Origin: Betaproteobacteria bacterium
Lineage (GTDB): Bacteria > Pseudomonadota > Gammaproteobacteria > Burkholderiales > Casimicrobiaceae
Assembly: GCA_013298695.1 (NCBI GenBank)
Contig: JAAFIS010000004.1
Location: 124,001 to 188,000 of the forward strand
DNA: 64,000 bases
Reading direction: 5' to 3'
The notes under the pieces are model-generated. The model worked only from the letters and a program-made list of their open reading frames with translations. It was not told the DNA's origin and did no database searches. Position 1 is the first letter of the stretch. Every line of letters starts with the position of its first letter. This document shows positions 1-8,641 of the stretch, one piece after another. Both the position numbers and the translations under genes were made by a program.

Positions 1-2
1 CG

Positions 3-938
3 ACGTTCCCAGCGAGCGAAATCGAGCTCGTTCGTAAAGAGATCATCACCGGCATTGAAGAGGCCGCTAAAGATCCGGAAAGCGTGGTTTTCAATGCGAT
101 AGATCGCTATTTCACGCCGTTCCCCAAAGGCGACGTGCGCTACGTTGAAACACCTGCTGAGAGAGTTGCGGCGCTCAAAGTCGCAACCCGCGAGCAAATT
201 GTTCGATTCGCGACACAAATGCGTGGCCTGTCCGCAGCGGAAATCTCTATCGTCGGTGATTTCGATGCGGTGGCGACCAAAGCCGCGTTGCAAAAGCACT
301 TCTCGGCGCTAAAACTGGCAGCACCTTACCAGCGTGTCACGACGCCGCACAAACCGATTCCAGTCAAAACGGAAAAACTGCAAACGCCAGACAAGGAAAA
401 CGCCACTTTCGTCGCACGCATCGCTTTCCCGCTGCAAGACAAAGCCGAGGACTACCCGACATTGCTGCTCGCCGATTACATCCTTGGTGGCTCGGCGGGC
501 GCTCGCTTGTTTACCCGCGTTCGTGAAAAAGAAGGCCTGTCGTACGACGTGTTCAGCACTCTGTCCGTCCCTACCTTTTCGACCAACGCAACGTGGTCGT
601 TCGGTTTCATCGCCAATCCGCAGAACGCAGCTAAGGCAGAAGCATCGCTGCGCGATGAGTTGAAACAATTGCTGGGCGGCGCGCTCACCACCGCTGAATT
701 TGAACTGCAGCGCTCGGCGTTTTTGGATCAACGCTTGGTGCGACGCGGCACCGACGCGACCTTGGCAGCACAACTGACGTTCCTTACCGATACGGATCGC
801 ACTTTCGGCTTCGTCGAGAGCCTCGAAACCCGCATCCGTGCGTTGACTAAAGCGGATTTAGACGCAGTGCTCAAAAAATACCTTGATCCGAGCGCACTGT
901 CAGCGTTTGTTGCGGGCGATTTCAGCAAAGTGAAATGA
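3..938 (+). CDS. M16 family zinc peptidase, C-terminal part (5' end outside window)
   Basis: The reading frame is open from the first bases of the window, so the gene starts upstream; the GTG at 84 is internal. What remains is the C-terminal half of a pitrilysin/insulinase-type (M16) peptidase, with the characteristic GSAGARLFTRVREKEGLSYDV stretch around 495-555 that lines the substrate chamber. The HxxEH zinc site belongs to the N-terminal domain and is not visible here. Proteins of this kind are usually periplasmic in proteobacteria, often encoded as pairs of M16 genes; location and partner cannot be judged from this fragment. A Rho-independent terminator follows at 992. Confidence 0.85.
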   Translation, partial: TFPASEIELVRKEIITGIEEAAKDPESVVFNAIDRYFTPFPKGDVRYVETPAERVAALKVATREQIVRFATQMRGLSAAEISIVGDFDAVATKAALQKHFSALKLAAPYQRVTTPHKPIPVKTEKLQTPDKENATFVARIAFPLQDKAEDYPTLLLADYILGGSAGARLFTRVREKEGLSYDVFSTLSVPTFSTNATWSFGFIANPQNAAKAEASLRDELKQLLGGALTTAEFELQRSAFLDQRLVRRGTDATLAAQLTFLTDTDRTFGFVESLETRIRALTKADLDAVLKKYLDPSALSAFVAGDFSKVK

Positions 939-991
939 GTTCTAACTCACACTAAAATCGTGTTGCGCCCGGAGCCCAGCGCGACGATTTC

Positions 992-1015
992 AAAAGGGGC
1001 GTTAAGCCCCTTTTT
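992..1015 (+). terminator. Rho-independent terminator after the M16 peptidase
   Basis: GGGGC-GTTAA-GCCCC stem-loop preceded by AAAA and followed by TTTTT, about 55 bp after the peptidase stop. The next gene's likely ATG (1017) lies directly behind the T-run. Confidence 0.8.
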
Positions 1016-1016
1016 C

Positions 1017-2243
1017 ATGCCCAGCTCTACGCTTCCTATTCCTGCCGTTTCCGATGACGCACGCACCGAAAGGTCATGGCTCATTCTGCTAGCGGCGATG
1101 AGCTTTACCAACATCGTGGACTTCATGGTGATGATGCCGCTGGCATCGTTCCTGATGCGCGAATTCAAGATCACGACGACAGAGTTCAGTCTGCTGGTCT
1201 CGGCGTACGCCATTGCGGCGTCGGTATCGAGCCTGGTGATGGCCTCAATTGCTGATCGTTTTGATCGAAAAATCGCCCTGTTGGTGTCCTATGGCGGAAT
1301 GATTGTGGGCACCATCGCGTGTGCGCTCGCGCCCACCTACGCCACGCTGCTGCTCGCGCGTGTCGTCGCTGGTTTGTTTGGCGGCGTCACCGGTTCGATC
1401 ATGTTTGCAATGATCGGCGATCGCGTGGCCGATACCCGACGCGGTCGCGCGATGGGACTGGTGATGATGGGCTTTTCGTTCTCGGCGGTCGTCGGCATTC
1501 CGCTCTCGCTCTATGTCGCGGCCCAAACGAGCTGGCGTTGGCCGTTTGCGGGTTTGTCGCTTGTTTGCATCGTGCTTTTTTTCGTTGCGCAGCGGCGCAT
1601 TCCGTCGATGCGCGGCCACATTCGCAACGAAAAACCAAAGGGAGTGCTGCGCGGTTATATCGACCTCGTCAAAGCGCCGAACCATGCGTGGGCGATGCTC
1701 GCGTCGTCGCTGATCGTGCTCTCTGGCATGATCGTGATCCCATTTATCGCACCGACGCGAATTACCAATGAAGGCATGACTGAAGCGCAGCTCTCGCTCT
1801 TCTATATCGTTGGCGGAGCGGTTACGCTTTTCACGCGTCCCTTGTTCGGCGGCATGTCTGATCGCTACCGGCGCTCGAACGTGTTTTATTGGTTAGTCTT
1901 GGGCTCCGCTATTCCGATTCTGCTCATCACCCATCGATTGGGCGCGGGGCTCGCCTCACAAATCGCGATCTCGGTGCTCTTCTTCATTTTTGTGAGCGGC
2001 CGCTTCATTCCCCTCACAGCGATGGTCACCGCTGCGACTACGCCGGACCAACGCGGTCGATTGATGTCACTAAATTCCGCCGTGCAGAATTTTTCGCTCG
2101 GCGTTGCCTCATTCTTGGGCGGCGCCATGCTGACTACGCACGCAGACGGTCACATCAGCGGCTATGAAGCGGTCGGCTATCTCTCCGTCTTGTTTGGGTT
2201 AGCGGCAGTGTGGGCCAGCTACCGGGTGCGCGCGGTGTCGTGA
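1017..2243 (+). CDS. MFS transporter
   Basis: A 408-residue major facilitator superfamily protein with about twelve hydrophobic segments. The loop ADRFDRK after TM2 matches MFS motif A, and GGMSDRYRRS occupies the equivalent place in the second half. The family exports or imports small molecules by proton coupling; the substrate (drug, sugar or amino acid efflux) cannot be told. The frame is open from 960, but ATG 1017 leaves a normal 18-residue cytoplasmic lead before TM1; no good Shine-Dalgarno is visible because the start directly follows a terminator. The stop overlaps the ccmA start (TGATG), so the two may be cotranscribed, although a functional link with haem export is not implied. Confidence 0.85.
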   Translation: MPSSTLPIPAVSDDARTERSWLILLAAMSFTNIVDFMVMMPLASFLMREFKITTTEFSLLVSAYAIAASVSSLVMASIADRFDRKIALLVSYGGMIVGTIACALAPTYATLLLARVVAGLFGGVTGSIMFAMIGDRVADTRRGRAMGLVMMGFSFSAVVGIPLSLYVAAQTSWRWPFAGLSLVCIVLFFVAQRRIPSMRGHIRNEKPKGVLRGYIDLVKAPNHAWAMLASSLIVLSGMIVIPFIAPTRITNEGMTEAQLSLFYIVGGAVTLFTRPLFGGMSDRYRRSNVFYWLVLGSAIPILLITHRLGAGLASQIAISVLFFIFVSGRFIPLTAMVTAATTPDQRGRLMSLNSAVQNFSLGVASFLGGAMLTTHADGHISGYEAVGYLSVLFGLAAVWASYRVRAVS

Positions 2244-2884
2244 TGAAACTCGCGCTGACCGACGTCACCGTTGAGCGCGGCGGAAGAACCTTATTCGCGC
2301 CGCTCACCTTCGAATCGCCCGGCGGCACGCTGGTGCGCATTGCGGGAGCGAACGGCACTGGGAAGACAACGCTGCTGCGTGCGCTCGCCGGGCTGAGCGC
2401 ACACGCCGCCGGGAAACTCGTTTGGCAAGGCGGCGAAGACGCCGTTTTAAACGGGCGAACAAGCGTTTTTATTGGTCACTCGAATGCGATGAATGACGTT
2501 TTGACCGCCCAAGAAAATTGGGCGTTTAGCGAAGGAGCTAACGGAATTTCGATCACGCGAAACGAGGCTAAAACCGCGCTTGCCACGCTTGGCGTTTCCT
2601 CACTCATTGATCGACGCATTGGAACGTTGTCACAAGGTCAACGAAAGCGTGTCGCACTCGCACGGCTGTTTCTGCCATCGAATGCACGCGTCGCGTGGTT
2701 GTTGGATGAGCCCTTCGTCGCGCTTGATGCCGCCACGCAAACGTTGCTTGCAACGCTCATCGGCGACGCACTCGCACGAGGCACGCTGGTGATACTTACC
2801 TCGCATCAGAGCGTGTCAATTGCTGCGGAAAAAACGATGGATATCGCGCTTGACGCACTCCAGACTTCGGGAGCGCACGCGTGA
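2243..2884 (+). CDS. ccmA: Haem exporter ATP-binding protein CcmA
   Basis: ABC ATPase of 213 residues. Walker A GANGTGKTT is at residues 35-43, the signature LSQGQRKRVALAR near 130, and Walker B with DEP near 157. Together with CcmB, CcmC and CcmD it forms the complex that releases haem-loaded CcmE for cytochrome c maturation (system I). The short length and the run of ccm genes downstream separate it from other ABC ATPases. The start at 2243 is chosen over the in-frame 2210 because it overlaps the MFS stop and gives the family's usual N-terminus; the C-terminus overlaps ccmB by 4 nt. Confidence 0.93.
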   Translation: MKLALTDVTVERGGRTLFAPLTFESPGGTLVRIAGANGTGKTTLLRALAGLSAHAAGKLVWQGGEDAVLNGRTSVFIGHSNAMNDVLTAQENWAFSEGANGISITRNEAKTALATLGVSSLIDRRIGTLSQGQRKRVALARLFLPSNARVAWLLDEPFVALDAATQTLLATLIGDALARGTLVILTSHQSVSIAAEKTMDIALDALQTSGAHA

Positions 2885-3555
2885 GTCTCGCCGTCGCAAT
2901 GAAAGCGGTGTTTGCGCGCGAAATCACGCTCTTCGCACGGCGTAAAAGCGACTGGGCGAATCCGCTTATGTTCTTCTTGATCGTCTGTTCGCTTTTTCCG
3001 TTTGCGGTTGGCAGTGAATCGGAAAAACTCAAACTGATCGGCATTGGCGCGGTGTTTGTTGGCGCGTTACTCGCTGCGATGCTCGCATTGCCGCGCCTGT
3101 TCGACGAAGACGCGAAAGATGGCTCGCTCGAACATTTGCTCACGTCACCCGAGCCGCTCGCTGCGTTGATCCTCGCGCGCGTGGCGGCGATCAGCCTCGC
3201 AATCGCGCTGCCACTCGCGCTCGCGACCCCCGTGTTCTCGTTGTTCTACGCGTTGCCAACGGATGTCGCATTGATGCTCGCGCTCAGCGTGCTCCTCGCG
3301 GTGCCCACGTTAATCTTGGTCGGCGCGATTGCCTCGGCGCTCTTGGTCTCCGCGCGTGGCGGCGCGATCTTGACCGCTGTACTCGTGCTCCCGCTCACGA
3401 TCCCAACGCTTATCTTCGGTGCAGGTGCCGCGCTCAAAGTGCTATTCGGCGAATCGCCCGCCGCAGAAATCGCGCTACAAACCGCATATTTCCTGTTTGC
3501 TCTAGCATTGTGTCCTGTTGCAGCAGCGGCAGCGCTGCGCATTTCGACGGATTAA
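2881..3555 (+). CDS. ccmB: Haem exporter membrane protein CcmB
   Basis: Integral membrane protein of 224 residues with about six transmembrane segments, the usual CcmB length. The N-terminal FAREITLFARRKSDWANPLMFF is typical of the family. GTG start overlapping the ccmA stop (GTGA). It forms the membrane part of the CcmAB complex that acts on holo-CcmE. It is followed one base later by the in-frame GTG of ccmC. Confidence 0.93.
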   Translation: MSLAVAMKAVFAREITLFARRKSDWANPLMFFLIVCSLFPFAVGSESEKLKLIGIGAVFVGALLAAMLALPRLFDEDAKDGSLEHLLTSPEPLAALILARVAAISLAIALPLALATPVFSLFYALPTDVALMLALSVLLAVPTLILVGAIASALLVSARGGAILTAVLVLPLTIPTLIFGAGAALKVLFGESPAAEIALQTAYFLFALALCPVAAAAALRISTD

Positions 3556-3556
3556 C

Positions 3557-4441
3557 GTGGCACGTACCGAACAACAATCTAATGAACGCTCGAAAGCACG
3601 ATCAAACAGAGCGTCCAATCCCTCACCCTCAATCCCTCTCCCCGAGGGAGAGGGAAGCGTCGAGCCAACATTCACCAGCGTGAATGTTGGGAATGCTCGG
3701 GCGGAACGCTTTAGCGGCCGATGGTTCTGGCGTTTTGCTTCGCCCGCCGCGTTCTATCCGCTGGCCGGAACGATTGAAAAACTTTGCTGGTTTGTTGCCA
3801 TTGCGCTCACCATCATCGGCCTCTACATTGGCTTTTTCCGCGCACCGACCGACGCCACACAAGGCGAGGTGTATCGCGTGATCTACATCCACGTTCCTGC
3901 CGCATGGATGGCGATGGTGATTTATTTGGCGATGGCGTTTTGGAGCGCACTTGGCCTTGCATTTGGCACCCGGCTTTCGTTCATGATGAGCCACGCGCTC
4001 GCACCGACCGGGGCGATGATGGCTGCGATCTCGCTTTGGACGGGTGCGCTGTGGGGGCGCCCGACCTGGGGCACCTATTGGGTGTGGGACGCGCGACTCA
4101 CGTCCACTTTGATTTTGTTTTTCCTCTACATCGGCTACATCGCGCTTGCCGCTGCCTTTGACGACAAGAAAAAGGGTGATCGCGCCAGCGCCCTGATCGC
4201 GCTCGTCGGCGCGGTCAACGTGCCCATCATTTATTTCAGCGTGCAATGGTGGAACACGTTGCATCAGGGCGCGTCGGTGCGCCCCGGCGGCTCATCGATG
4301 GCAAGCACGATGCTGACCGCGATGATGGTGATGACGTTTGCGTTTTGGGCGTATTGCGTCGCTGTCGCGATGCATCGCGTGCGCACACAAATCATCGAGC
4401 GCGAACGCGACGCAAAGTGGCTTGCTGGAGTTAAACAATGA
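3557..4441 (+). CDS. ccmC: Haem exporter / haem lyase component CcmC, with an extended N-terminus
   Basis: Six-TM haem-handling protein that loads haem onto CcmE. The tryptophan-rich WGTYWVWDARLTS motif and the conserved HVPAAW histidine are present. The conserved family sequence begins at about WFWRFASPAAFYP (near 3725). Before it lies an unusual extension of about 50 residues with a SIPLPEGEG stretch, encoded by an intergenic-type palindromic repeat (3615-3655). The only start codons available are GTG 3557, one base after ccmB, or a later GTG at 3680; no in-frame ATG exists before the first TM. I favour 3557 for coupling to ccmB but 3680 is possible. Overlaps ccmD by 4 nt. Confidence 0.9.
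   Translation: MARTEQQSNERSKARSNRASNPSPSIPLPEGEGSVEPTFTSVNVGNARAERFSGRWFWRFASPAAFYPLAGTIEKLCWFVAIALTIIGLYIGFFRAPTDATQGEVYRVIYIHVPAAWMAMVIYLAMAFWSALGLAFGTRLSFMMSHALAPTGAMMAAISLWTGALWGRPTWGTYWVWDARLTSTLILFFLYIGYIALAAAFDDKKKGDRASALIALVGAVNVPIIYFSVQWWNTLHQGASVRPGGSSMASTMLTAMMVMTFAFWAYCVAVAMHRVRTQIIERERDAKWLAGVKQ
3611..3656. repeat. Palindromic repeat CCCTCTCCCCGAGGGAGAGGG inside the 5' end of ccmC
   Basis: A G/C-rich inverted repeat of the CTCTCCC/GGGAGAG type common between genes in many proteobacteria. Here it is in frame and encodes the PSPSIPLPEGEG stretch of the CcmC extension. A related copy lies at 9268-9304. Confidence 0.6.
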
Positions 4442-4605
4442 TCTGGGAAAGCTGGGGCGCGTTCTGGAGCATGGGCGGGCGCGGCTTTTTTGTGTGGGGA
4501 AGCTATGGCGTGCTCGCTATTGCCGTGATCGCGGAACTCATCGCCCTTCGCGCCGCTCGAAAGCGCGCCACCAAAACGTTGAACGAATCCCATCATGACC
4601 ATTAA
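4438..4605 (+). CDS. ccmD: Haem exporter small subunit CcmD
   Basis: A 55-residue single-TM protein beginning MIWESWGAFWSMGG and ending in a basic tail (RAARKRATK). The pattern of aromatic start, one TM (SYGVLAIAVIAELIAL) and basic C-terminus is typical of CcmD, which helps release holo-CcmE from CcmABC. It overlaps ccmC (ATGA) and ccmE by 11 nt. Confidence 0.88.
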   Translation: MIWESWGAFWSMGGRGFFVWGSYGVLAIAVIAELIALRAARKRATKTLNESHHDH

Positions 4606-5044
4606 GCAAAAACGCCTCGCCCTCATTCTCGGTGGCGTGCTTCTACTCTCTGCTGCAACCGCGCTGGTGTTGTTTGCGCTGCGTGACAACTTAGCGTTTT
4701 TCTACACACCCTCGCAAATCGTCTCCAAAGAAGCTCCGGTCAACCGCACCTTTCGCATCGGCGGTATGGTTGAGGCGGGCAGCGTGAAGCGAACGGGCAT
4801 CGAGGTCGCGTTTCGCGTGACCGATACCGCGCAGATTGTGCCCGTCACCTACACCGGCATCTTGCCTGATCTGTTTAAAGAAGGTAAAGGCGTCGTCGCA
4901 CAAGGCACGCTCGGCGCAGACGGTGTGTTCCGCGCGAAAGAAGTACTCGCCAAACATGATGAAAACTACATGCCGCCGGAAGCGCAAGCGGCAGTTGACA
5001 AAGCGAACCAAGCGCGCGAGCGGACGCAGAAAACGCTCAAATAG
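4595..5044 (+). CDS. ccmE: Cytochrome c maturation haem chaperone CcmE
   Basis: A 149-residue membrane-anchored periplasmic haem chaperone. One N-terminal TM (residues 8-28) is followed by the OB-fold domain. The haem-binding motif is AKHDENYMPPE, with the covalent-haem histidine and the nearby tyrosine both present. The YTPSQI element after the TM is also conserved. It receives haem from CcmC and normally hands it to CcmF, which is not encoded in this cluster. Confidence 0.95.
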   Translation: MTIKQKRLALILGGVLLLSAATALVLFALRDNLAFFYTPSQIVSKEAPVNRTFRIGGMVEAGSVKRTGIEVAFRVTDTAQIVPVTYTGILPDLFKEGKGVVAQGTLGADGVFRAKEVLAKHDENYMPPEAQAAVDKANQARERTQKTLK

Positions 5045-5093
5045 TCGCGCGAACGCGCGCGTCATGTGGGAGCGGCTTTGCCGCGATAGCGAT
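5045..5093. repeat. REP-like palindromes between ccmE and ccmG
   Basis: CGCGCG-AA-CGCGCG at about 5047-5061 is followed by GTGGGAGCGGCTTTGCCGCGA at 5067-5087, which strongly resembles pseudomonad-type REP sequences. It fills the gap where ccmF would be expected in the usual ccm gene order. Confidence 0.55.
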
Positions 5094-5110
5094 TTGACAC
5101 ACGGAAAGTC

Positions 5111-5626
5111 GTGAACAAAAAACTCCTCTTCCCCCTTGCCTTCGTTGCCCTCGCCGCCGTTCTCTTCTACGGCCTGTTCCGCGATCCGCGTGAAGTGCCC
5201 TCGCCGTTGATCGGCAAACCTGCGCCCGCGATGATCGTACCGATGCTGCGCGACGCTAGCGCAACGTTTACCCCTGAACAAATGAAGGGCAAGGTGTGGC
5301 TGCTCAACGTGTGGGCAAGCTGGTGTCCGCCGTGCAAAGAAGAGCATCCGGTATTACTTCAATTGAGCAAGAAAAACATCGTTCCAATTGTTGGCCTCAA
5401 CTACAAAGATAAGCGCGACGCAAGCCTTGAAGTATTGAAATCCACGGGCGACCCCTATGCGATTTCGATCTTCGATGAAAAAGGGCAGGCCGCGCTCGAC
5501 TGGGGCGTCTACGGCGCGCCAGAAACGTTTTTGATTGATGCGCAAGGCGTCGTCCGCGCAAAATTTGTGGGCCCGGTAACGCAAGACGTTATTGCGACCA
5601 AGTTCGCGCCGTTTTTCCCGAAGTAA
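5111..5626 (+). CDS. ccmG: Thiol:disulfide interchange protein CcmG (DsbE)
   Basis: A 171-residue membrane-tethered thioredoxin-like protein. An N-terminal TM anchor (residues 4-21) is followed by the WASWCPPCKEEHP active site near residue 75 and the cis-proline loop VYGAPETFLID, both typical of CcmG/DsbE. It reduces apocytochrome c thiols for haem ligation. GTG start with GGAAAG upstream. In most system I operons ccmF precedes and ccmH follows this gene; here a 66-bp repeat-bearing gap precedes it and a MoeB-like gene follows. Confidence 0.93.
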   Translation: MNKKLLFPLAFVALAAVLFYGLFRDPREVPSPLIGKPAPAMIVPMLRDASATFTPEQMKGKVWLLNVWASWCPPCKEEHPVLLQLSKKNIVPIVGLNYKDKRDASLEVLKSTGDPYAISIFDEKGQAALDWGVYGAPETFLIDAQGVVRAKFVGPVTQDVIATKFAPFFPK

Positions 5627-5667
5627 CTCACCGCCACTTGCGTCGTTGCGCTTCGTACAATCCAGCG

Positions 5668-6420
5668 ATGAACGACGAACAACTGCTTCGCTACTCGCGC
5701 CACATTTTGCTTGATGAATTGGGCGTTGATGCGCAAGAAAAACTGCTTTCGTCGCATGCTTTGGTCATTGGCGCCGGCGGTTTGGGCTCACCCGTTGCGT
5801 TGTACCTTGCAAGCGCTGGCGTAGGAACGGTCACGATCGCTGATGATGATGTCGTCGATCTCACCAATTTGCAGCGCCAAATTGCGCACGACACAACGAC
5901 GATTGGTCTGCCGAAAGTCGAGTCTGCGCAGAAGCGAATGCGTGCGATTAACCCGCAGGTCAACGTGATCGCGCTTCGCCAACGGCTGTTCGGTGAATCG
6001 CTCTCAGCGGCAGTGGCAAACGCCGACGTCGTGATCGATTGCAGTGATCGATTTGCAACGCGGCACGCGGTGAATCGTGCGTGCGTGACTCACAAAAAAC
6101 CGCTGGTGTCAGGCGCTGCGATTCGAATGGACGGCCAACTTGCTGTGTACGATGTTCGGCGTGACGATTCGCCATGCTACGCCTGCTTGTTTCCCGATGA
6201 AGACTTACCTGAGGAAGAGCGTTGCGCGACGATGGGCGTGTTCGCGCCGCTTGTGGGAATCGTTGGCTCAATGCAGGCGGCAGAAGCGATTAAAGTGCTC
6301 GCGGATGTGGGTGACCCGTTGATCGGAAAACTTCTAACGCTGGATGCGCGCACCATGGAATTTTTCGCGGTCAACGTGGCGCGAAATCACTCGTGCGCGG
6401 TGTGCGCAACTTCTCGCTAA
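5668..6420 (+). CDS. MoeB/ThiF-family adenylyltransferase
   Basis: E1-like enzyme of 250 residues. The N-terminal RYSRHILLDELG signature, the ATP-binding GAGGLGSPVALYLASAG loop, and paired zinc cysteines (CYAC and CAVC near the end) are all present, with the cysteine in ERCATMGVFAP in the active-site region. Such proteins adenylate the C-terminal Gly-Gly of MoaD or ThiS. Length and motifs fit MoeB (molybdopterin synthase adenylyltransferase) slightly better than ThiF; moaC lies elsewhere in the window, which is consistent but not proof. ATG 5668 is preferred over the upstream in-frame start at 5638. Confidence 0.88.
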   Translation: MNDEQLLRYSRHILLDELGVDAQEKLLSSHALVIGAGGLGSPVALYLASAGVGTVTIADDDVVDLTNLQRQIAHDTTTIGLPKVESAQKRMRAINPQVNVIALRQRLFGESLSAAVANADVVIDCSDRFATRHAVNRACVTHKKPLVSGAAIRMDGQLAVYDVRRDDSPCYACLFPDEDLPEEERCATMGVFAPLVGIVGSMQAAEAIKVLADVGDPLIGKLLTLDARTMEFFAVNVARNHSCAVCATSR

Positions 6421-6491
6421 CCACCCGTGACATTTTCGAATAAGCTGCGCCTTCAGGCGCGCAACAATTGCGAAACAACCGACCTTTAATC

Positions 6492-7751
6492 ATGACTTCC
6501 GCATCGCTCGACCATTACTTTGACTCGTTCCGCACCCAATTCGTGTTGCCCAGCGGACTGATCTATCTCGACGGTAACTCGCTCGGCGTCTTACCAAAGG
6601 CCTCGTCTGTCGCCGTGCAGCGCGCGGTTGAGCATGAATGGGGACAAGATTTAATCCGTTCGTGGAACACTGCCGATTGGATTAACGCCCCCGAACGTTG
6701 CGGCGACAAAATCGCAAAACTCATCGGTGCGAACGAAGGTGAAGTCGTGGCTTGCGACAGTACGTCGGTGAATTTGTTCAAGGTGCTCGTGAGCGCGCTC
6801 AAGCTTGCCGAGCACGATCCGTCCCGCAATGTGATCGTGAGCGATATCGATAACTTCCCAACCGATCTCTACATCGCGCAGGGTTTGCGGGAATTGCTCA
6901 CCAGCCGCTCACTCGAATTGCGTTTCGTGAAACACGACGAGGTGGCTGATGCGATTGACGCGAAGACTGCAGTGGTGATGCTCACCGAAGTCGATTACCG
7001 TACTGGCGAGCGCTACGACATGCGCGTGATGACGGCGCATGCCCAGGCCAACGGCGCGATGATGATTTGGGATCTTGCGCATTCGGCAGGTGCGTTTTCG
7101 GTTGAGTTGAACGCGTGCAATGCAGATTTCGCCGTTGGCTGTGGCTACAAGTATTTGAACGGCGGCCCTGGTGCGCCCGCGTTTGTCTTCGCGGCGAATC
7201 GCCATCTTCAAGCGCTTGACGCGATTAATGCGCCCGCGCCAATTTCGGGATGGTTTGCGCACGCTGCACCGTTTGCCTTTGAATCTGAGTTTCGTGTAAC
7301 ACGCGGCGCGAAACGGTTCCTCGTCGGCACGCCGCCAATCTTGCAATTCGCCGCGTTTGAAGCGTCGCTCGACATCTGGCTCACGGTTGACATGGGGAAA
7401 ATTCGCGAGCAATCCTTAGTGCTCACCGATCTTTTCATTCGCGAAGTCGAAGCGCGATGTGGTTCGACACGCTCACCACAAGCGGAATTGACTTTGGCGA
7501 CGCCGCGCGCGCATCACGCGCGTGGCAGCCAAGTGTCATTTCGACACAGTGAGGGCTACGCGATCATGCAGGCGCTGATTGCGCGAAACGTGATTGGCGA
7601 TTTCCGCGCACCTGATATTTTGCGCTTTGGATTTACGCCGCTGTACGTGACGAAGCAAGACGTGGTCGCTGCGGCAACTCATCTTGAAAATATCCTAGCA
7701 ACGTGCGAATGGGATCAACCGAAGTTCAAGCAAAAGCAGGCAGTGACGTGA
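6492..7751 (+). CDS. kynU: Kynureninase
   Basis: PLP-dependent enzyme of 419 residues that splits L-kynurenine into anthranilate and alanine. The N-terminal YLDGNSLG motif, the DLAHSAGAF aspartate loop and the PLP-lysine region GCGYKYLNGGPGAPAF are all visible. ATG 6492 gives the usual N-terminus; the in-frame TTG at 6468 is less likely. The stop overlaps the kynA start (GTGA), so the two form an operon for tryptophan breakdown to anthranilate. The middle enzyme, kynurenine formamidase (KynB), is not adjacent. Confidence 0.95.
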   Translation: MTSASLDHYFDSFRTQFVLPSGLIYLDGNSLGVLPKASSVAVQRAVEHEWGQDLIRSWNTADWINAPERCGDKIAKLIGANEGEVVACDSTSVNLFKVLVSALKLAEHDPSRNVIVSDIDNFPTDLYIAQGLRELLTSRSLELRFVKHDEVADAIDAKTAVVMLTEVDYRTGERYDMRVMTAHAQANGAMMIWDLAHSAGAFSVELNACNADFAVGCGYKYLNGGPGAPAFVFAANRHLQALDAINAPAPISGWFAHAAPFAFESEFRVTRGAKRFLVGTPPILQFAAFEASLDIWLTVDMGKIREQSLVLTDLFIREVEARCGSTRSPQAELTLATPRAHHARGSQVSFRHSEGYAIMQALIARNVIGDFRAPDILRFGFTPLYVTKQDVVAAATHLENILATCEWDQPKFKQKQAVT

Positions 7752-8608
7752 TCAACGAACCGAGCCAAGCCCTGCCGATTGCCTCTGCGGAAGACGCCGC
7801 AAAAAACGCACACGCGTCGTTCAAAGACAGCTTCAGTTACTCAAGCTACTTGCGGCTTGAACAGTTGCTTGGCGCGCAAGCGCCGCTTACTGAGGCGCAC
7901 GATGAAACGCTCTTCATCGCGATTCATCACGTGCAGGAAGTGTGGATGAGCCTCATCATTAAGGAGCTCGCCGCCGCGACCGAGCATTTAGCCAAACACG
8001 AGTTCGATCCCGCGATGAAAATGCTTTCACGTGTCTCGCGCGCGCAAGAGCAAATGAGTAACGCCTGGGAGGTGCTCAAAACAATGACGCCAGCGGATTA
8101 CTTGATGTTTCGCCATGCCTTTGGCAAGGCAAGTGGTTTTCAAAGTTGGCAATATCGCAGCGTCGAATTTTTGCTTGGCAACCGTCAGCGCTACATGCTC
8201 AAGCCCTTCGCGGAACAACCCGAACATCACGCGAGGCTGAGCGCACTGATTGATGCGCCATCGATTTACGACGTGTCACTGTCCCTGCTCGCAGAACGAG
8301 GATTGCTCGCGCCTGCAGCGCTGCGTAGCAAGTTTGATGACGTACCCGTTGCCAATGCTGCTGTGCTGGCCGCTTGGGTCGCGGTGTACCGCAACACCGA
8401 ATCACACTGGGATTTGTATTACCTCGCGGAAAAACTCGTTGACGTGGAAGACAACTTCCGTCGCTGGCGCTTCAATCACGTCACGACTGTCGAGCGATTG
8501 ATTGGCTACAAGCCCGGTTCGGGTGGAACGGCGGGCGTTGCGTATTTGCGAAAAGTGCTCGATGTGGTGTTGTTTCCCGAGCTTTGGCAGGTGCGAACGG
8601 AGCTCTGA
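7748..8608 (+). CDS. kynA: Tryptophan 2,3-dioxygenase
   Basis: Haem dioxygenase (286 residues) that opens the indole ring of L-tryptophan to N-formylkynurenine. Family landmarks are SYSSYLRLEQLL, HDETLFIAIHHVQEVWMSL, SGFQSWQYR and, near the C-terminus, GYKPGSGGTAGVAYLRKVL. GTG 7748 overlaps the kynU stop; in-frame starts at 7703 and 7709 also exist but would add residues that overlap kynU. A hairpin terminator follows 33 bp after the stop. Confidence 0.95.
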   Translation: MINEPSQALPIASAEDAAKNAHASFKDSFSYSSYLRLEQLLGAQAPLTEAHDETLFIAIHHVQEVWMSLIIKELAAATEHLAKHEFDPAMKMLSRVSRAQEQMSNAWEVLKTMTPADYLMFRHAFGKASGFQSWQYRSVEFLLGNRQRYMLKPFAEQPEHHARLSALIDAPSIYDVSLSLLAERGLLAPAALRSKFDDVPVANAAVLAAWVAVYRNTESHWDLYYLAEKLVDVEDNFRRWRFNHVTTVERLIGYKPGSGGTAGVAYLRKVLDVVLFPELWQVRTEL

Positions 8609-8641
8609 TTTGCGTTGTGCGACCTGGTTCGCGAAACACAC

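Noticed and set aside
3629-4264. 211-residue minus-strand frame over ccmC
   Set aside because: Shadow of ccmC, Arg/His-rich with no recognisable domain.
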